From the NCBI RefSeq assembly GCF_015477835.1, contig NZ_JADLQN010000002.1, forward strand, positions 744,001 through 808,000: 64,000 nt of DNA, in the 5' to 3' direction. Both the position numbers and the translations under genes were made by a program. The notes under the pieces are model-generated. The model had not been told where the DNA came from, did not search any database, and was given only the letters and a program-made list of their open reading frames with translations. Position 1 is the first letter of the stretch; each line of letters starts with the position of its first letter. The DNA is from Nocardia higoensis (lineage in GTDB: Bacteria > Actinomycetota > Actinomycetes > Mycobacteriales > Mycobacteriaceae). Shown here one piece after another: positions 18,502-27,383 of the stretch.

Positions 18502-19281
18502 GTGCCCGAAGGTGACACCGTCTTCTTCGCCGCCAACCGGCTGCGCCTGGCGCTGGCGGGCAAGACGCTGGTGCGCAGCGACTTCCGGGTGCCGAGGTAC
18601 GCCACGCTCGATCTGTCCGGCGAGCTGGTGGATGAGGTCGTCAGCTACGGAAAACATCTGTTCATCCGGGTCGGGGAGGTCAGCATCCACACCCACCTGA
18701 AGATGGAGGGGGTGTGGCGCACCTACTGTGTCGGCGAGCGCTGGACCCGCCCACGGGTGCAGGCCCGGCTGGTGCTGACCACCGACGACACCGAGGCGGT
18801 CGGATTCTCCCTCGGCGCGGTCGACGTGGTGCGGCGCGCGGACGAACACACCATCATCGGCCACCTCGGTCCCGATCTGCTCGGCCCGAACTGGGACGCC
18901 GAGGAGGCCGAGCGCAGGCTGGCGGCCGACCCTGAGCGCGCCATCGGCCTGGCCCTGCTCGACCAGCGCAACCTGGCCGGAATCGGCAACAAGTACCGCA
19001 GCGAGATCTGCTTCCTGCGTCGCGTGCACCCGGCCGTGCCGGTCGCGCAGGTGCCGGATCTGCCCGCTCTGATCAACGAATCGCATCGCGTCCTGCACGC
19101 CGCGGCGTACCGCCCGCCCTGGCGCGAACTGGTCTACGGACGCGCCAGGATGCCGTGCAAGCGGTGTGGTGCGAACATCGTGGTGCGCGCGCTCGGCGAG
19201 AGCGTGCCGATGTCGGACCGGTTCATTCAACGCGAGCGCGGAATCTACTTCTGCCCGCGCTGCCAGCCCGCGCCGGAGTGA
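18502..19281 (+). CDS. nei: Endonuclease VIII-type DNA glycosylase
   Basis: A 259-residue Fpg/Nei-family bifunctional glycosylase/AP lyase that removes oxidised pyrimidines. The mature N terminus is PEGD, with Pro as Schiff-base nucleophile and Glu as general acid. A conserved Lys in YGKHLFIRV lies near residue 53, the helix-two-turns-helix with GIGNKYRSE near 155, and a C-terminal CxxC...CxxC zinc finger (PCKRCG and FCPRCQ). The GTG start at 18502 is fixed because the catalytic Pro must follow the initiator Met. Co-transcribed with lhr, suggesting a joint repair unit. Confidence 0.93.
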   Translation: MPEGDTVFFAANRLRLALAGKTLVRSDFRVPRYATLDLSGELVDEVVSYGKHLFIRVGEVSIHTHLKMEGVWRTYCVGERWTRPRVQARLVLTTDDTEAVGFSLGAVDVVRRADEHTIIGHLGPDLLGPNWDAEEAERRLAADPERAIGLALLDQRNLAGIGNKYRSEICFLRRVHPAVPVAQVPDLPALINESHRVLHAAAYRPPWRELVYGRARMPCKRCGANIVVRALGESVPMSDRFIQRERGIYFCPRCQPAPE

Positions 19282-19418
19282 GCGAAAAACTGCTCTTTAC
19301 TCAGAAAATCCCGCGGAGTAGGTTTCTCATCACTCAGAATATGTGATCGTCCATTCCGGCGCGTTAGACCCACATCGCGCGTTCTCGCCATCCTTCTTTC
19401 TTCCTGGAGTCACACCAC

Positions 19419-21374
19419 ATGGAGCTGACGGCAAAGCAGCGCGCTGCGCTCGAGCTGATCTGCGATACCTTCGCGCCCGGGGACGGGCTCGGCCTGCCCT
19501 CGGCCACCGCCCTCGGCGTCCCCGACGTCATGTTGTCGATGCTCGCCCGCGATCCGGACCCCTCGGGCGGCAGGCAATTGGCGACGCTGCTCGGCCTGTG
19601 GGACAGCCCGCTGTTCGGCCTGTTCGCCGGTGCGGGCCCGCGCTCGTTCTCCAAGCTCTCGCCCGCCGAGCGCGAGAAGGTGCTGCTGAAGCTGGGCGAA
19701 TCGCGGATCGGCGCCAAGCGCTCGGTGTTCCAGGCGCTCAAGAAGGGCACCTTGCTGTCCTACTACGTCGCGCCGGGGCCGGAGGGCTTCAATCCGCTGT
19801 GGAAGCAGATGGAATACCCCGGTCCGCCCGGAAAGCTCGCCGGCGCGGCCCAGCCCGCGCTGAAACCGGTCGGCTACAGCCAGGACACCACCCTGGACTG
19901 CGATGTCGTGGTGGTCGGCTCCGGCGCGGGCGGCGGGACCGCGGCCGCTGTGCTCGCCGAGGCCGGGCTGAACGTGGTCGTCCTCGAACGCGGCGGCTAC
20001 TACGACGACGCCGACTTCGGCGCGGGCGAACTCGACGCGCTGACCAAGCTCTACGCGCCCGGTCCCAACGGCACCGCCGAAGGCCAGCTCACCCTGGTCG
20101 CCGGCGGCTGCCTGGGCGGCGGCACGGTCGTCAACTGGAGCACCTCGCTGCGCACCCCGGACCCGGTGCGCCAGGAGTGGGCGAGCCTCGGCGCGACCCA
20201 GTTCGCCACCGAGGAGTTCGACGCGGCGCTCGACGCTGTGGAGAAGCGGATCTCGGTCACCTTCGACAGGTCCACCATCTCCGCGCGCGACACCGTGCTG
20301 GAACGCGGCGCGCGGGCGCTGGGCTGGGACATGGGCCCGCTGCCGCGCAATGTCACCGACGCCTGCGACGCGGGCGTGGAATGCGGTCGCTGCGGTTACG
20401 GCTGCCGGGTGGGTGCCAAGCAGTCCGCCACCAAGACCTGGCTGGCCGACGCCGCCGAGCACGGCGCGCGCCTGGTCGTCGGCGCGGACGTGCGCCACAT
20501 CGAGGTGAAGGCGGGCCGGGCCGAGGGCGTCGTCGCGATCACCGACAGCGGCGCGCGCCTGCACGTGCGCGCCAAGGCGGTCGTGGTGTCGGCCGGTGCG
20601 GTGCAGACCCCCGCGCTGCTGCGCCGCTCGGGCCTGCGCAACAAGAACATCGGCGCACACCTGCGCCTGCACCCGGCCTCGGCGGTCTTCGGCGTCTTCG
20701 CCGAGCAATTGCGCCCGTGGGAAGGCGGGCTGCAGACCCGGATCTCGCGCCAGCACGCCGACCTCGACGGCGACGGCTACGGCGTCATCTACGAGACCGG
20801 TCCGGTGCACCCCGGCATGCTCGTCGGCTTCATGAACTGGCGCGGCGGCGAAGCCCATCGCAACGCGATGCTGGACCTGGCGCGCACCGCCTCGATCGGC
20901 GTCATCACGCGGGACAGGGACAGTGGCCGCGTCGATGTGGACAAGGCCGGGCATCCCGTCGTCAAGTACACCCTGTCCGACCGCGACCGCGATCACCTGC
21001 ACACCGGAATCGTCGGTGCCGCACAGCTTCTCGAAGCCGCGGGGGCGAAGAAGATCTACTCCGGACATCAGTCCGGCGCGAGCTACCGGCCGGGCGAGCA
21101 GGGCTCACACGCGGAGTTCGCCGCGGCCTGCGCGGCTTCCGGCTACGCGCCCGGCCGCTGCGGCGTGGCGGCGCTGCACATCATGGGCTCGGCGCGGATG
21201 GGCGGCAGCCGCGAGGATGCCGCGCTCGACCCGGACGGCGCGACCTGGGAGGTGCCCAATGTCGTGGTCGCCGACGCCTCCTGCTTCCCGACGTCCTCGG
21301 GCGTGAACCCGATGGTCTCGATCGAGGCGATCGCCTACATGAACGCCGAGCGACTGGCCGCCCGGCTCGGCTGA
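19419..21374 (+). CDS. GMC family FAD oxidoreductase (long-chain alcohol oxidase-like)
   Basis: The 651-residue protein has about 160 helical N-terminal residues before the FAD fold VVVGSGAGGGTAAAVLAEAG (near 165-184). That layout matches long-chain alcohol oxidase/dehydrogenase members of the GMC family rather than short choline oxidases. LVAGGCLGGGTVVNW is the second flavin motif. The C terminus holds the catalytic pair: His in LHIMGSARMGG near 588 and Asn in TSSGVNPMVS near 630. A cluster of four Cys (near 318-331, CDAGVECGRCGYGC) is notable and could bind metal or form disulfides. CTGGAG lies upstream of the ATG. Substrate unknown. Confidence 0.8.
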   Translation: MELTAKQRAALELICDTFAPGDGLGLPSATALGVPDVMLSMLARDPDPSGGRQLATLLGLWDSPLFGLFAGAGPRSFSKLSPAEREKVLLKLGESRIGAKRSVFQALKKGTLLSYYVAPGPEGFNPLWKQMEYPGPPGKLAGAAQPALKPVGYSQDTTLDCDVVVVGSGAGGGTAAAVLAEAGLNVVVLERGGYYDDADFGAGELDALTKLYAPGPNGTAEGQLTLVAGGCLGGGTVVNWSTSLRTPDPVRQEWASLGATQFATEEFDAALDAVEKRISVTFDRSTISARDTVLERGARALGWDMGPLPRNVTDACDAGVECGRCGYGCRVGAKQSATKTWLADAAEHGARLVVGADVRHIEVKAGRAEGVVAITDSGARLHVRAKAVVVSAGAVQTPALLRRSGLRNKNIGAHLRLHPASAVFGVFAEQLRPWEGGLQTRISRQHADLDGDGYGVIYETGPVHPGMLVGFMNWRGGEAHRNAMLDLARTASIGVITRDRDSGRVDVDKAGHPVVKYTLSDRDRDHLHTGIVGAAQLLEAAGAKKIYSGHQSGASYRPGEQGSHAEFAAACAASGYAPGRCGVAALHIMGSARMGGSREDAALDPDGATWEVPNVVVADASCFPTSSGVNPMVSIEAIAYMNAERLAARLG

Positions 21375-21390
21375 GCCGCCACCGCGAAAA

Positions 21391-21433
21391 GGCCGAGGGC
21401 CGGGTCCGATTCGTTCGGACCCGGCCCTCGGCC
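21391..21433. terminator. Bidirectional hairpin terminator
   Basis: An 18-bp perfect stem (21391-21408 with 21416-21433) with a 7-nt loop lies between the GMC oxidoreductase gene and the convergent conservon operon. An AAAA run precedes the left arm, so on the minus strand the stem is followed by TTTT. Confidence 0.85.
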
Positions 21434-21472
21434 GCTGTCGTCGGTGGCCATGGTGCAATGCGCCCGCCGAGC

Positions 21473-21847
21473 TCAGAGCGCCTGGATGCCCCTGAGCACC
21501 GCCCGCAGCATGCCCACGTCGCGCGGCGGGCCCGTGTCGGGCGCGGGTTCCGGTGCGCGATGATCGAGCAGTCCGTCGTCGATGAGGTCGCCGACGAGGA
21601 CTTTCATCGTGGTCAGCGGCAGGTTCATCTGGGCAGCGAGTTCCGCGATGGACTGCACCGTGCGGCTCAGTCGCAGGATCTCCGCGTATTCGGGCTCGGT
21701 GCGGCGCAGGATCGCCGAGCCCGAATACACCACGAGCGTGAGCATGTTCAGCTCGGGACGGCCGTCCGACCGTCCGCGCGTGACCGCGTAGAGACGGACC
21801 AACGGTCCGGCCTCGTCGTCGAACCAGGACTCACGCTGGTCGTTCAT
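21473..21847 (-). CDS. DUF742 protein (CvnC-like)
   Basis: This 124-residue protein has the DUF742 pattern: RLYAVTRGRS near residue 18, an extended central helix pair, and LPLTTMKVLVGDLIDDGLL near 80-98, which resembles a winged-helix element. It is the third gene of a conservon-type operon and its ATG overlaps the upstream stop as ATGA. In Streptomyces conservons the CvnC protein joins the kinase-like CvnA, roadblock CvnB and GTPase CvnD in a membrane complex. No GTPase gene follows here; the next feature is a terminator. Confidence 0.85.
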   Translation of the reverse strand: MNDQRESWFDDEAGPLVRLYAVTRGRSDGRPELNMLTLVVYSGSAILRRTEPEYAEILRLSRTVQSIAELAAQMNLPLTTMKVLVGDLIDDGLLDHRAPEPAPDTGPPRDVGMLRAVLRGIQAL

Positions 21848-22284
21848 GGCTGCCGCAGGCCGGCCTCATCGAACGGATGAGGTCGTGGGTCGACGGACAG
21901 GTGGACACCGACGCGTTGCACGGTCTGGTTCATCTCGTAGGCGACCATGCCCATGTTGGCCGATTCGGCGGTGAGCACGGCCAGGCAGGCGTTGTCACCG
22001 GCGGCGGTGATGAACAGCACGGCCCGATCGAGTTCGACGACCGTCTGGTGCACGCCGCCCGCTTCGAAGTGCATGCCCGCGCTGCGAGCGACGCCGTGCA
22101 GGGTGGAGGCCATCGCGCAGAAGCGTTCGGCGTCGGAGCGGTCGATCTTGGTGCTGTGGCCGAGCAGCAGGCCGTCGGTCGACAGCACGACGGCGTAGCG
22201 GACGTCGGGCAGACGATCGATCAGGTCGTCCAACAGCCAATCGAGGCTACGGGGCTTGGGGGGCTTGGGAGTCGTCACCGGCAC
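21844..22284 (-). CDS. Roadblock/LC7 domain protein (CvnB-like)
   Basis: The 146-residue protein has a roadblock/LC7 fold: DWLLDDLIDRLPDVRYAVVLSTDGLLLG at the start, then alternating strands and helices ending at about residue 125. Roadblock proteins are GTPase-interacting modules, and in conservons they bind or regulate the CvnD GTPase. It overlaps the kinase gene upstream by 38 nt and the DUF742 gene downstream by 4 nt, so the three are one translationally coupled unit. Confidence 0.88.
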   Translation of the reverse strand: MPVTTPKPPKPRSLDWLLDDLIDRLPDVRYAVVLSTDGLLLGHSTKIDRSDAERFCAMASTLHGVARSAGMHFEAGGVHQTVVELDRAVLFITAAGDNACLAVLTAESANMGMVAYEMNQTVQRVGVHLSVDPRPHPFDEAGLRQP

Positions 22285-24811
22285 CTTCCTTGTGATCGGA
22301 CGCCGGGTGTCCGGCGTCGGTATCGATGCGGTTCAGGCGGCCCTGCCTGGTGCCGTTCTCGATCGCCGACATCAGGGTTCTGGCCTGTTCGGCGGTGCGC
22401 GGCCGGGCGGCGGCCGGGCTCGGCGGCGGCGTGTCGGCGGGCGTCGGCTCGGCGGTGGCCGGGCTCTGCCTGCGTCGCCGGGGCAGCGCGGGCTTGACGG
22501 GCGCGGCCGGGGGTTGTTCGACCGGCGCACCCGGTGCGGACACCGTGCTCACCGTGGTGGCAGGTGGCACGAAGCCGTTGAACGAGCCGCGGCCCGCCAG
22601 ACCGCCGCCTATCGGCTGCATGACCGCGGTCGTCGTGGTGGACGGGTGCGGCGCCGGGTAGCCGCCCGTCTGCGGCGGCACCGGAGCGGCCGGGGCGGCG
22701 GGGATCGCCGTGGGTCCGGCGGTGACCTGTGCCTGTTCGCGGCCGGTGGACAGCAGCGAGGTGGGCACCAGGACGATCGCCTTGACGCCGCCGTAGTCGG
22801 AATCGGCGAGCCGCACCGAAATGCCATGCCGGGCAGCCAGTTTCGCGACCACGAACAGGCCGAGGCGAGCATCGCCGGACAGTGCCGCGACACTGAAGTC
22901 CGGCGGTTCGGCCAGCAGCTCGTTGCGTTCGGTCAGCTCGGCTTCGGACATGCCGAGGCCCTGGTCGGTGATCTCGAGCGCCAAGCCCTTGCCCACCAGA
23001 TTGCCCGAGACCTCCACGCGCGACTCCGGCGGCGAGAACGCGGTCGCGTTGTCGGTCAGCTCGGCGATGAGGTGGATCAAGTCGGCCACGACATTGCCCA
23101 GCACCCGGACCTCGGGCAGCTTGCCCGCCTGGATACGGGTGTAGTCGAGGCTCTCGGCCACGGCACTGCGGACCAGTTCGACCAGTGGCACGGGATTGCG
23201 CCAGCGCCTGCCCGGCTGCTCGCCACCGAGGATCACCAGGTTCTCGGCGTTGCGCCGGGAGCGGGTGGCGAGGTGGTCGAGCTGGAACAAAGTGTCGAGA
23301 CGAGCAGGATCCTCTTCCTCGCGCTCGGCCTTGTCGAGCAGGACCAGCTGCCGGTGCACCATCACCTGGCTGCGGTGGGCGATATTGAGGAAGACCGCGT
23401 TGACGCCCGCACGGGTCTTGCCTTCGGCGACCGCCGCGGAGACCGCGGAGGCGTAGGCGCGGTTGAAGGCGTCGGCGACCTGGCCGATCTCGTCGTTGCC
23501 GAACTTCAGCGGCGCGATGTCCTCGCCTGCCTCGAGGTCCTGGCCCGCGCTCAGCTTGCGGATGGTGGCGGGCAGTTTCTCGTCGGCCAGCTCGAGGGTC
23601 TCCCGCCGCAGGCCGCGCATGCGGCCGACGAAGCGGTTGGCCAGCAGCATGGCCGCGGCGAAGGCGATCAGCGCGATGGCGAGAATGCCGCCGCCCGCCC
23701 AGAACGAATTGCGGGCCAGTTCGTCACCCTCGGCGATGGCCACCGCGTGCTGGTCGCGGCTGAGGTTCTCCCACAGACCCATCAGCTGGGCGCTGACGGC
23801 GTCGGCCGTGCGCTCCCAGTCCTCGGCGCTCATCGGCAGCGCGACATCGGACTCGGTCGAGCCGGAGGAACCGTTCGAACTCGTCGAACCGGCGCCGGCG
23901 TTCGAACCGGAACTCGAACTCGACGAACTCGAGGAACCGGAGCCGGGCGAGGAATCCTCGGCCTCCACCGGGCCGCGCTGGATGAACGCGTCCTCCATGG
24001 CGACCAGGCGCTGCCAGTCGGGGCCCGCGATGATCGCCTGGAGTTCGGCCAGCCGTTCGCCCTCGACGATGCCGGTGCTGAAGGCGACCTCGCCGCGAGC
24101 ATCGCCGACCTGGCTGGCGAACTCGCTGAGCTGACCGGCGGGCAACTGGCCGGTCAGCATCGCGGTGATGCCGATCGATGCCGCGCGGACCACCGCTTCA
24201 CCGGCGCGCAACGCGTGTACGGCGTTGTAGAGGCCCACCGCGATCTCGGGGGTCGGCGCGATCTCGGCGGCCACCAGCGAGGCCTGCACCACGGTGTCGA
24301 TGACCGTGCTGAAGACCATGGAGACCTGGGCGGCCGGGATGACCCGGGCGTCGATGGCGCTACGCAACTGCGGCAGCTGATCGTAGATCTCGGAGTAGCC
24401 ATCGACATCCGAGGCGACCTCGCCCTGAGCCTCCTTGGCCGACTGGGCCAGATCGTAGAGGCCGTCGAGCGCGGCGTCGGCATTACGCCGGGCGACGACC
24501 AGACTCTCGGTGCCGCGCGGCGAACCGGCCAGATGCAGCAGCGAGGCCTGCCGCTCGTCCTGCATCGCCTCGACCATGCGGATGGCGGGGGTGGTGACGG
24601 CGGCCGCGACGTCGGAGAAGTCCTGCGACTCGCGACCGTCGTCGACCAGATAGAGTGCTCCGCCGATGCCGATGGCGAGCAATGCGAGGCTCGGGATGAG
24701 CACGATCGCCAGCAATCGGGTTCTGATTCCGATGGGTCCGCGAATACGTGCGCGAGAACTCGGCTTCAGCACATCGGTCGGTAATAGGCGCTTGATACTG
24801 CTGCTGATCAC
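22247..24811 (-). CDS. Nitrate-sensor-type histidine kinase (CvnA-like)
   Basis: This 854-residue membrane sensor has a first TM helix at residues 33-56, an extracytoplasmic helical NIT-type sensor domain (about 60-345) interrupted by a Ser/Gly-rich stretch near 295-320, a second TM helix near 367-392, a HAMP linker, and a GHKL ATPase domain with the N box ELTDNATAFSPP near 585 and G boxes DQGLGMS and DARLGLFVV. Residues after about 710 are Pro/Ala-rich and disordered. As in other CvnA proteins, a classical phospho-acceptor His box is not obvious. GTG start at 24811. Confidence 0.88.
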   Translation of the reverse strand: MISSSIKRLLPTDVLKPSSRARIRGPIGIRTRLLAIVLIPSLALLAIGIGGALYLVDDGRESQDFSDVAAAVTTPAIRMVEAMQDERQASLLHLAGSPRGTESLVVARRNADAALDGLYDLAQSAKEAQGEVASDVDGYSEIYDQLPQLRSAIDARVIPAAQVSMVFSTVIDTVVQASLVAAEIAPTPEIAVGLYNAVHALRAGEAVVRAASIGITAMLTGQLPAGQLSEFASQVGDARGEVAFSTGIVEGERLAELQAIIAGPDWQRLVAMEDAFIQRGPVEAEDSSPGSGSSSSSSSSSGSNAGAGSTSSNGSSGSTESDVALPMSAEDWERTADAVSAQLMGLWENLSRDQHAVAIAEGDELARNSFWAGGGILAIALIAFAAAMLLANRFVGRMRGLRRETLELADEKLPATIRKLSAGQDLEAGEDIAPLKFGNDEIGQVADAFNRAYASAVSAAVAEGKTRAGVNAVFLNIAHRSQVMVHRQLVLLDKAEREEEDPARLDTLFQLDHLATRSRRNAENLVILGGEQPGRRWRNPVPLVELVRSAVAESLDYTRIQAGKLPEVRVLGNVVADLIHLIAELTDNATAFSPPESRVEVSGNLVGKGLALEITDQGLGMSEAELTERNELLAEPPDFSVAALSGDARLGLFVVAKLAARHGISVRLADSDYGGVKAIVLVPTSLLSTGREQAQVTAGPTAIPAAPAAPVPPQTGGYPAPHPSTTTTAVMQPIGGGLAGRGSFNGFVPPATTVSTVSAPGAPVEQPPAAPVKPALPRRRRQSPATAEPTPADTPPPSPAAARPRTAEQARTLMSAIENGTRQGRLNRIDTDAGHPASDHKEGAGDDSQAPQAP

Positions 24812-25001
24812 CGATCTTGCCTACTTCTGGGCATTGAGCGCCCTATGTGCGGATTTATGCGTCACCCTATCCAGTGCAAGATCACGCGCGCAAGGAAACT
24901 GACAAGTAGAAAGTCGAGTTTTCCACGTCCACTCGGCGATTCGCCGTCGCACGCGTGGTGCGGGACCGTTCGGTCCGACGGAAGCGGTGGGGTGGGGATG
25001 G
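24812..25001. other. Intergenic region, no gene seen
   Basis: The 190 nt between the conservon kinase start and the tRNA terminator contain no convincing ORF. The stretch near 24840-24930 is richer in A/T and probably holds the conservon promoter on the minus strand. Confidence 0.5.
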
Positions 25002-25035
25002 AAAAACCCAGGACGACTGGATGTCGTCCTGGGTT
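25002..25035 (-). terminator. Rho-independent terminator of the tRNA transcript
   Basis: A 13-bp perfect stem (25005-25017 with 25023-25035) with a 5-nt loop starts 9 nt after the tRNA 3' end on the minus strand and is followed there by a T run (A run at 25002-25006 on the plus strand). This is the only classical stem-plus-T-tail terminator I noted in the window. Confidence 0.92.
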
Positions 25036-25043
25036 ATTCTTTG

Positions 25044-25117
25044 TAGCGGGGACAGGATTTGAACCTGCGACCTCTGGGTTATGAGCCCAGCGAGCTACCG
25101 AGCTGCTCCACCCCGCG
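25044..25117 (-). tRNA. Initiator tRNA-Met (CAT anticodon)
   Basis: The minus strand folds as a standard cloverleaf with anticodon CAT. Initiator features are visible: the first base C1 faces T72 and does not pair, and the anticodon stem ends in three consecutive G:C pairs (TGGG...CCCA). D-loop, variable loop AGGTC and T-loop TTCAAAT are normal. The CCA end is not encoded. A strong terminator follows immediately. Confidence 0.95.
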
Positions 25118-25182
25118 TCGGGGTGTCCCCAACATTACACACGTCGGGTGGGGACACCTAATCGCCTGGTCAGGAGCGTTTG

Positions 25183-26745
25183 TCAGCCGAACTCGACACC
25201 TTGGGCGAGCGGGAGTTCGGTGGAGTAGTTGATCGTGTTGGTGGCGCGGCGCATGTAGGCCTTCCATGCGTCCGAACCGGATTCTCGTCCGCCGCCGGTC
25301 TGTTTCTCCCCGCCGAACGCGCCGCCGATCTCCGCGCCGGAGGTGCCGATATTGACGTTGGCGATTCCGCAATCCGAACCATCCACGGCGAGGAACCGCT
25401 CGGCCTCGCGCTGGTCGCGGGTGAACACCGCCGACGAAAGTCCCTGTGGAACAGCGTTGTGCAGGTCGAGTGCGTGCTCGAAATCCCGATAGGTGAGCAC
25501 ATACAGGATCGGCGCGAAGGTCTCCTCGCGGACCACCTCGGTCTGCTCCGGCATCCGCACCACGGCCGGGCGCACGTAGTACGCCTCCGCCGGGAACGGC
25601 TCGCCGGATCCCTCGACTCGTTCACCGCCGCAGACCAGTTCGCCGCCGTCGGCGTATGCGCGGTCGAGCGCCGATCGCATGCTCGCGTAGGCTCTTGCGT
25701 CGATCAGCGGGCCCACCAGCACGCCGTCGGCGCGCGGATCACCCACGCGCAGTGTCCGATACGCCTCGGCGAGCCGTTCCATCAGGCGGTCGACCACCTC
25801 GGCATGCACGATGAGCCTGCGTAACGAGGTGCAGCGTTGCCCCGCGGTGCCGGCCGCGGCGAACACGATCGCGCGCACCGCCAGGTCCAGATCCGCCGAG
25901 GGCGTCACGATCGCGCCGTTGTTGCCGCCCAATTCGAGCAGGCACCGGCCGAACCTGGCGGCCACGCGCGGGGCGACGGCGCGGCCCATCCGGACCGAGC
26001 CGGTCGCGCTCAGCAGCGCCACCCGTTCGTCGTCGACCAGTCGTTCCCCGATCCGGGCGTCGCCCTGGATCACCTGATGCACTTCGGGATCCGCGCCCAC
26101 CTCGACGGCGGCGCGGCGCACCAGGGTGTGGCAGGCCAGCGCGGTCAGCGGTGTGGTCTCCGACGGCTTCCACACCACCGTGTCGCCACAGACCAGCGCG
26201 ATCGCGGTGTTCCACGACCACACCGCGACCGGGAAATTGAACGCCGAGACGACCCCGACCACGCCGAGCGGATGCCAGGTCTCCATCAGCCGGTGTCCCG
26301 GCCGCTCCGAGGGCATCGTCCGCCCGTACAACTGCCGCGAGAGGCCGACGGCGAACTCGCAGACATCGATCATCTCCTGCACCTCGCCCAGCGCCTCGGC
26401 GCGAATCTTGCCCGCCTCCAGGGTCACCAGCGCCGCCAGGTCGGCCTTGTGCGCGACGAGCAGTTCGGCCAGCCTGCGCACCACCGCGGCGCGCACCGGC
26501 GCGGGCACGGTGCGCCATCGCCGGAACGCCACGGCGGCCCGCTCGACGGCGGCGTCGACCGACGCCGCGTCGTCGGCGGCGAGGGTGAGCAGGCCCTCGC
26601 CGGTGATGGGAGTGCGCGCGATCAGCTCGCCGGGTGCGGGCACCTCGACGCCGAGTGCGCGCAACGCCTCAGCGGCCTCCCGGGCGAGCGGGGTTGCCGG
26701 ATCGGTGCGGACGCTCGCGGCGGCGGTACGGGTGGTTGCCGTCAT
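25183..26745 (-). CDS. pcd: Aldehyde dehydrogenase, L-aminoadipate-semialdehyde/piperideine-6-carboxylate type
   Basis: The 520-residue NAD-dependent aldehyde dehydrogenase belongs to the ALDH7-like group, which oxidises 2-aminoadipate 6-semialdehyde (equilibrating with piperideine-6-carboxylate) to 2-aminoadipate. The catalytic Glu lies in LELGGNNGAIV near residue 270 and the nucleophile Cys in GTAGQRCTSLRR near 304. The function is set by context: it is divergent from lrp and lat, whose aminotransferase makes the semialdehyde. Same arrangement as Rv3293 near Rv3290c/Rv3291c in M. tuberculosis. Confidence 0.9.
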   Translation of the reverse strand: MTATTRTAAASVRTDPATPLAREAAEALRALGVEVPAPGELIARTPITGEGLLTLAADDAASVDAAVERAAVAFRRWRTVPAPVRAAVVRRLAELLVAHKADLAALVTLEAGKIRAEALGEVQEMIDVCEFAVGLSRQLYGRTMPSERPGHRLMETWHPLGVVGVVSAFNFPVAVWSWNTAIALVCGDTVVWKPSETTPLTALACHTLVRRAAVEVGADPEVHQVIQGDARIGERLVDDERVALLSATGSVRMGRAVAPRVAARFGRCLLELGGNNGAIVTPSADLDLAVRAIVFAAAGTAGQRCTSLRRLIVHAEVVDRLMERLAEAYRTLRVGDPRADGVLVGPLIDARAYASMRSALDRAYADGGELVCGGERVEGSGEPFPAEAYYVRPAVVRMPEQTEVVREETFAPILYVLTYRDFEHALDLHNAVPQGLSSAVFTRDQREAERFLAVDGSDCGIANVNIGTSGAEIGGAFGGEKQTGGGRESGSDAWKAYMRRATNTINYSTELPLAQGVEFG

Positions 26746-26854
26746 CGGTTGTTCCCCTTCGGTTTCGAGCCCGCGGGCGGCGCGGCGTGGGCGACCGGAC
26801 CCCGGGCGATGGTGATCGCGGACAACTTCTCGACACGGTGCGCGTCGGCTGCGT

Positions 26855-26866
26855 TAGCCTTCGCTG
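26855..26866 (+). promoter_or_regulatory. -10 box and leaderless start of lrp
   Basis: TAGCCT (26855-26860) is followed by 6 nt and then the GTG of the lrp gene, the spacing expected when transcription starts at the first base of the start codon. Confidence 0.55.
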
Positions 26867-27319
26867 GTGGCGGATACACCGGCAAAACCTGCACTCGACG
26901 ACATCGATCGTCTGCTGATTCGGGAACTGATGGCAGATGGACGCGCCACCTTGTCGAACCTGGCCGAGAAAGCGAGCCTGTCGGTCTCGGCGGTGCAGTC
27001 GCGCGTACGCAGGCTCGAGGCGCGCGGCGTGATCCGCGGGTACACCGCCGACGTGGATCCCGAAGCGCTCGGGCAGTTGCTGTCGGCATTCGTCGCGATC
27101 ACTCCTCTCGATCCCTCGCAGCCCGACGACGCTCCCGCCGCGCTCCAGCACATTCCCGGCATCGAGGCGTGCCACTCGGTGGCGGGGGACGAGAGTTACG
27201 TCCTGCTGGTCCGGGTCGCTTCGCCCCGGCATCTCGAACAGCTGCTGCAGGAGATCAGGGCGACAGCGAATGTCCGCACCCGCAGCACCATCATCCTGCA
27301 GACATTCTATGACAGATAG
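26867..27319 (+). CDS. lrpA: Lrp/AsnC family regulator of lysine catabolism
   Basis: This 150-residue protein has an N-terminal winged-helix DNA-binding domain (IDRLLIRELMADGRATLSNL to about residue 60, recognition helix SVSAVQSRVRRLEARG) and a C-terminal RAM effector domain that binds amino acids and drives octamer formation. It sits between divergent pcd and the lat gene, so it most likely responds to lysine and controls both. The GTG start has no Shine-Dalgarno sequence but follows a TAGCCT box by 6 nt, indicating a leaderless transcript. Confidence 0.9.
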   Translation: MADTPAKPALDDIDRLLIRELMADGRATLSNLAEKASLSVSAVQSRVRRLEARGVIRGYTADVDPEALGQLLSAFVAITPLDPSQPDDAPAALQHIPGIEACHSVAGDESYVLLVRVASPRHLEQLLQEIRATANVRTRSTIILQTFYDR

Positions 27320-27371
27320 GTCTGGACGATAATTTATACGGCGTGTCGTGGACGACGCCTGAATTATTTCG

Positions 27372-27383
27372 TATCCTGCCGGT
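27372..27383 (+). promoter_or_regulatory. -10 box and leaderless start of lat
   Basis: TATCCT (27372-27377) lies 6 nt before the GTG of lat inside an AT-rich patch (27325-27377). The patch is a probable Lrp binding region because the lrp gene ends only 64 nt before lat. Confidence 0.55.

Noticed and set aside
14578..19230. 1550-residue ORF on the minus strand
   Set aside because: It is antisense to lhr and nei, which have full catalytic motifs. Long antisense frames are expected at this GC content.
22247..22284. Possible frameshift between the conservon kinase and roadblock genes
   Set aside because: The 38-nt overlap is between two complete, separately motif-supported genes, normal for conservons.
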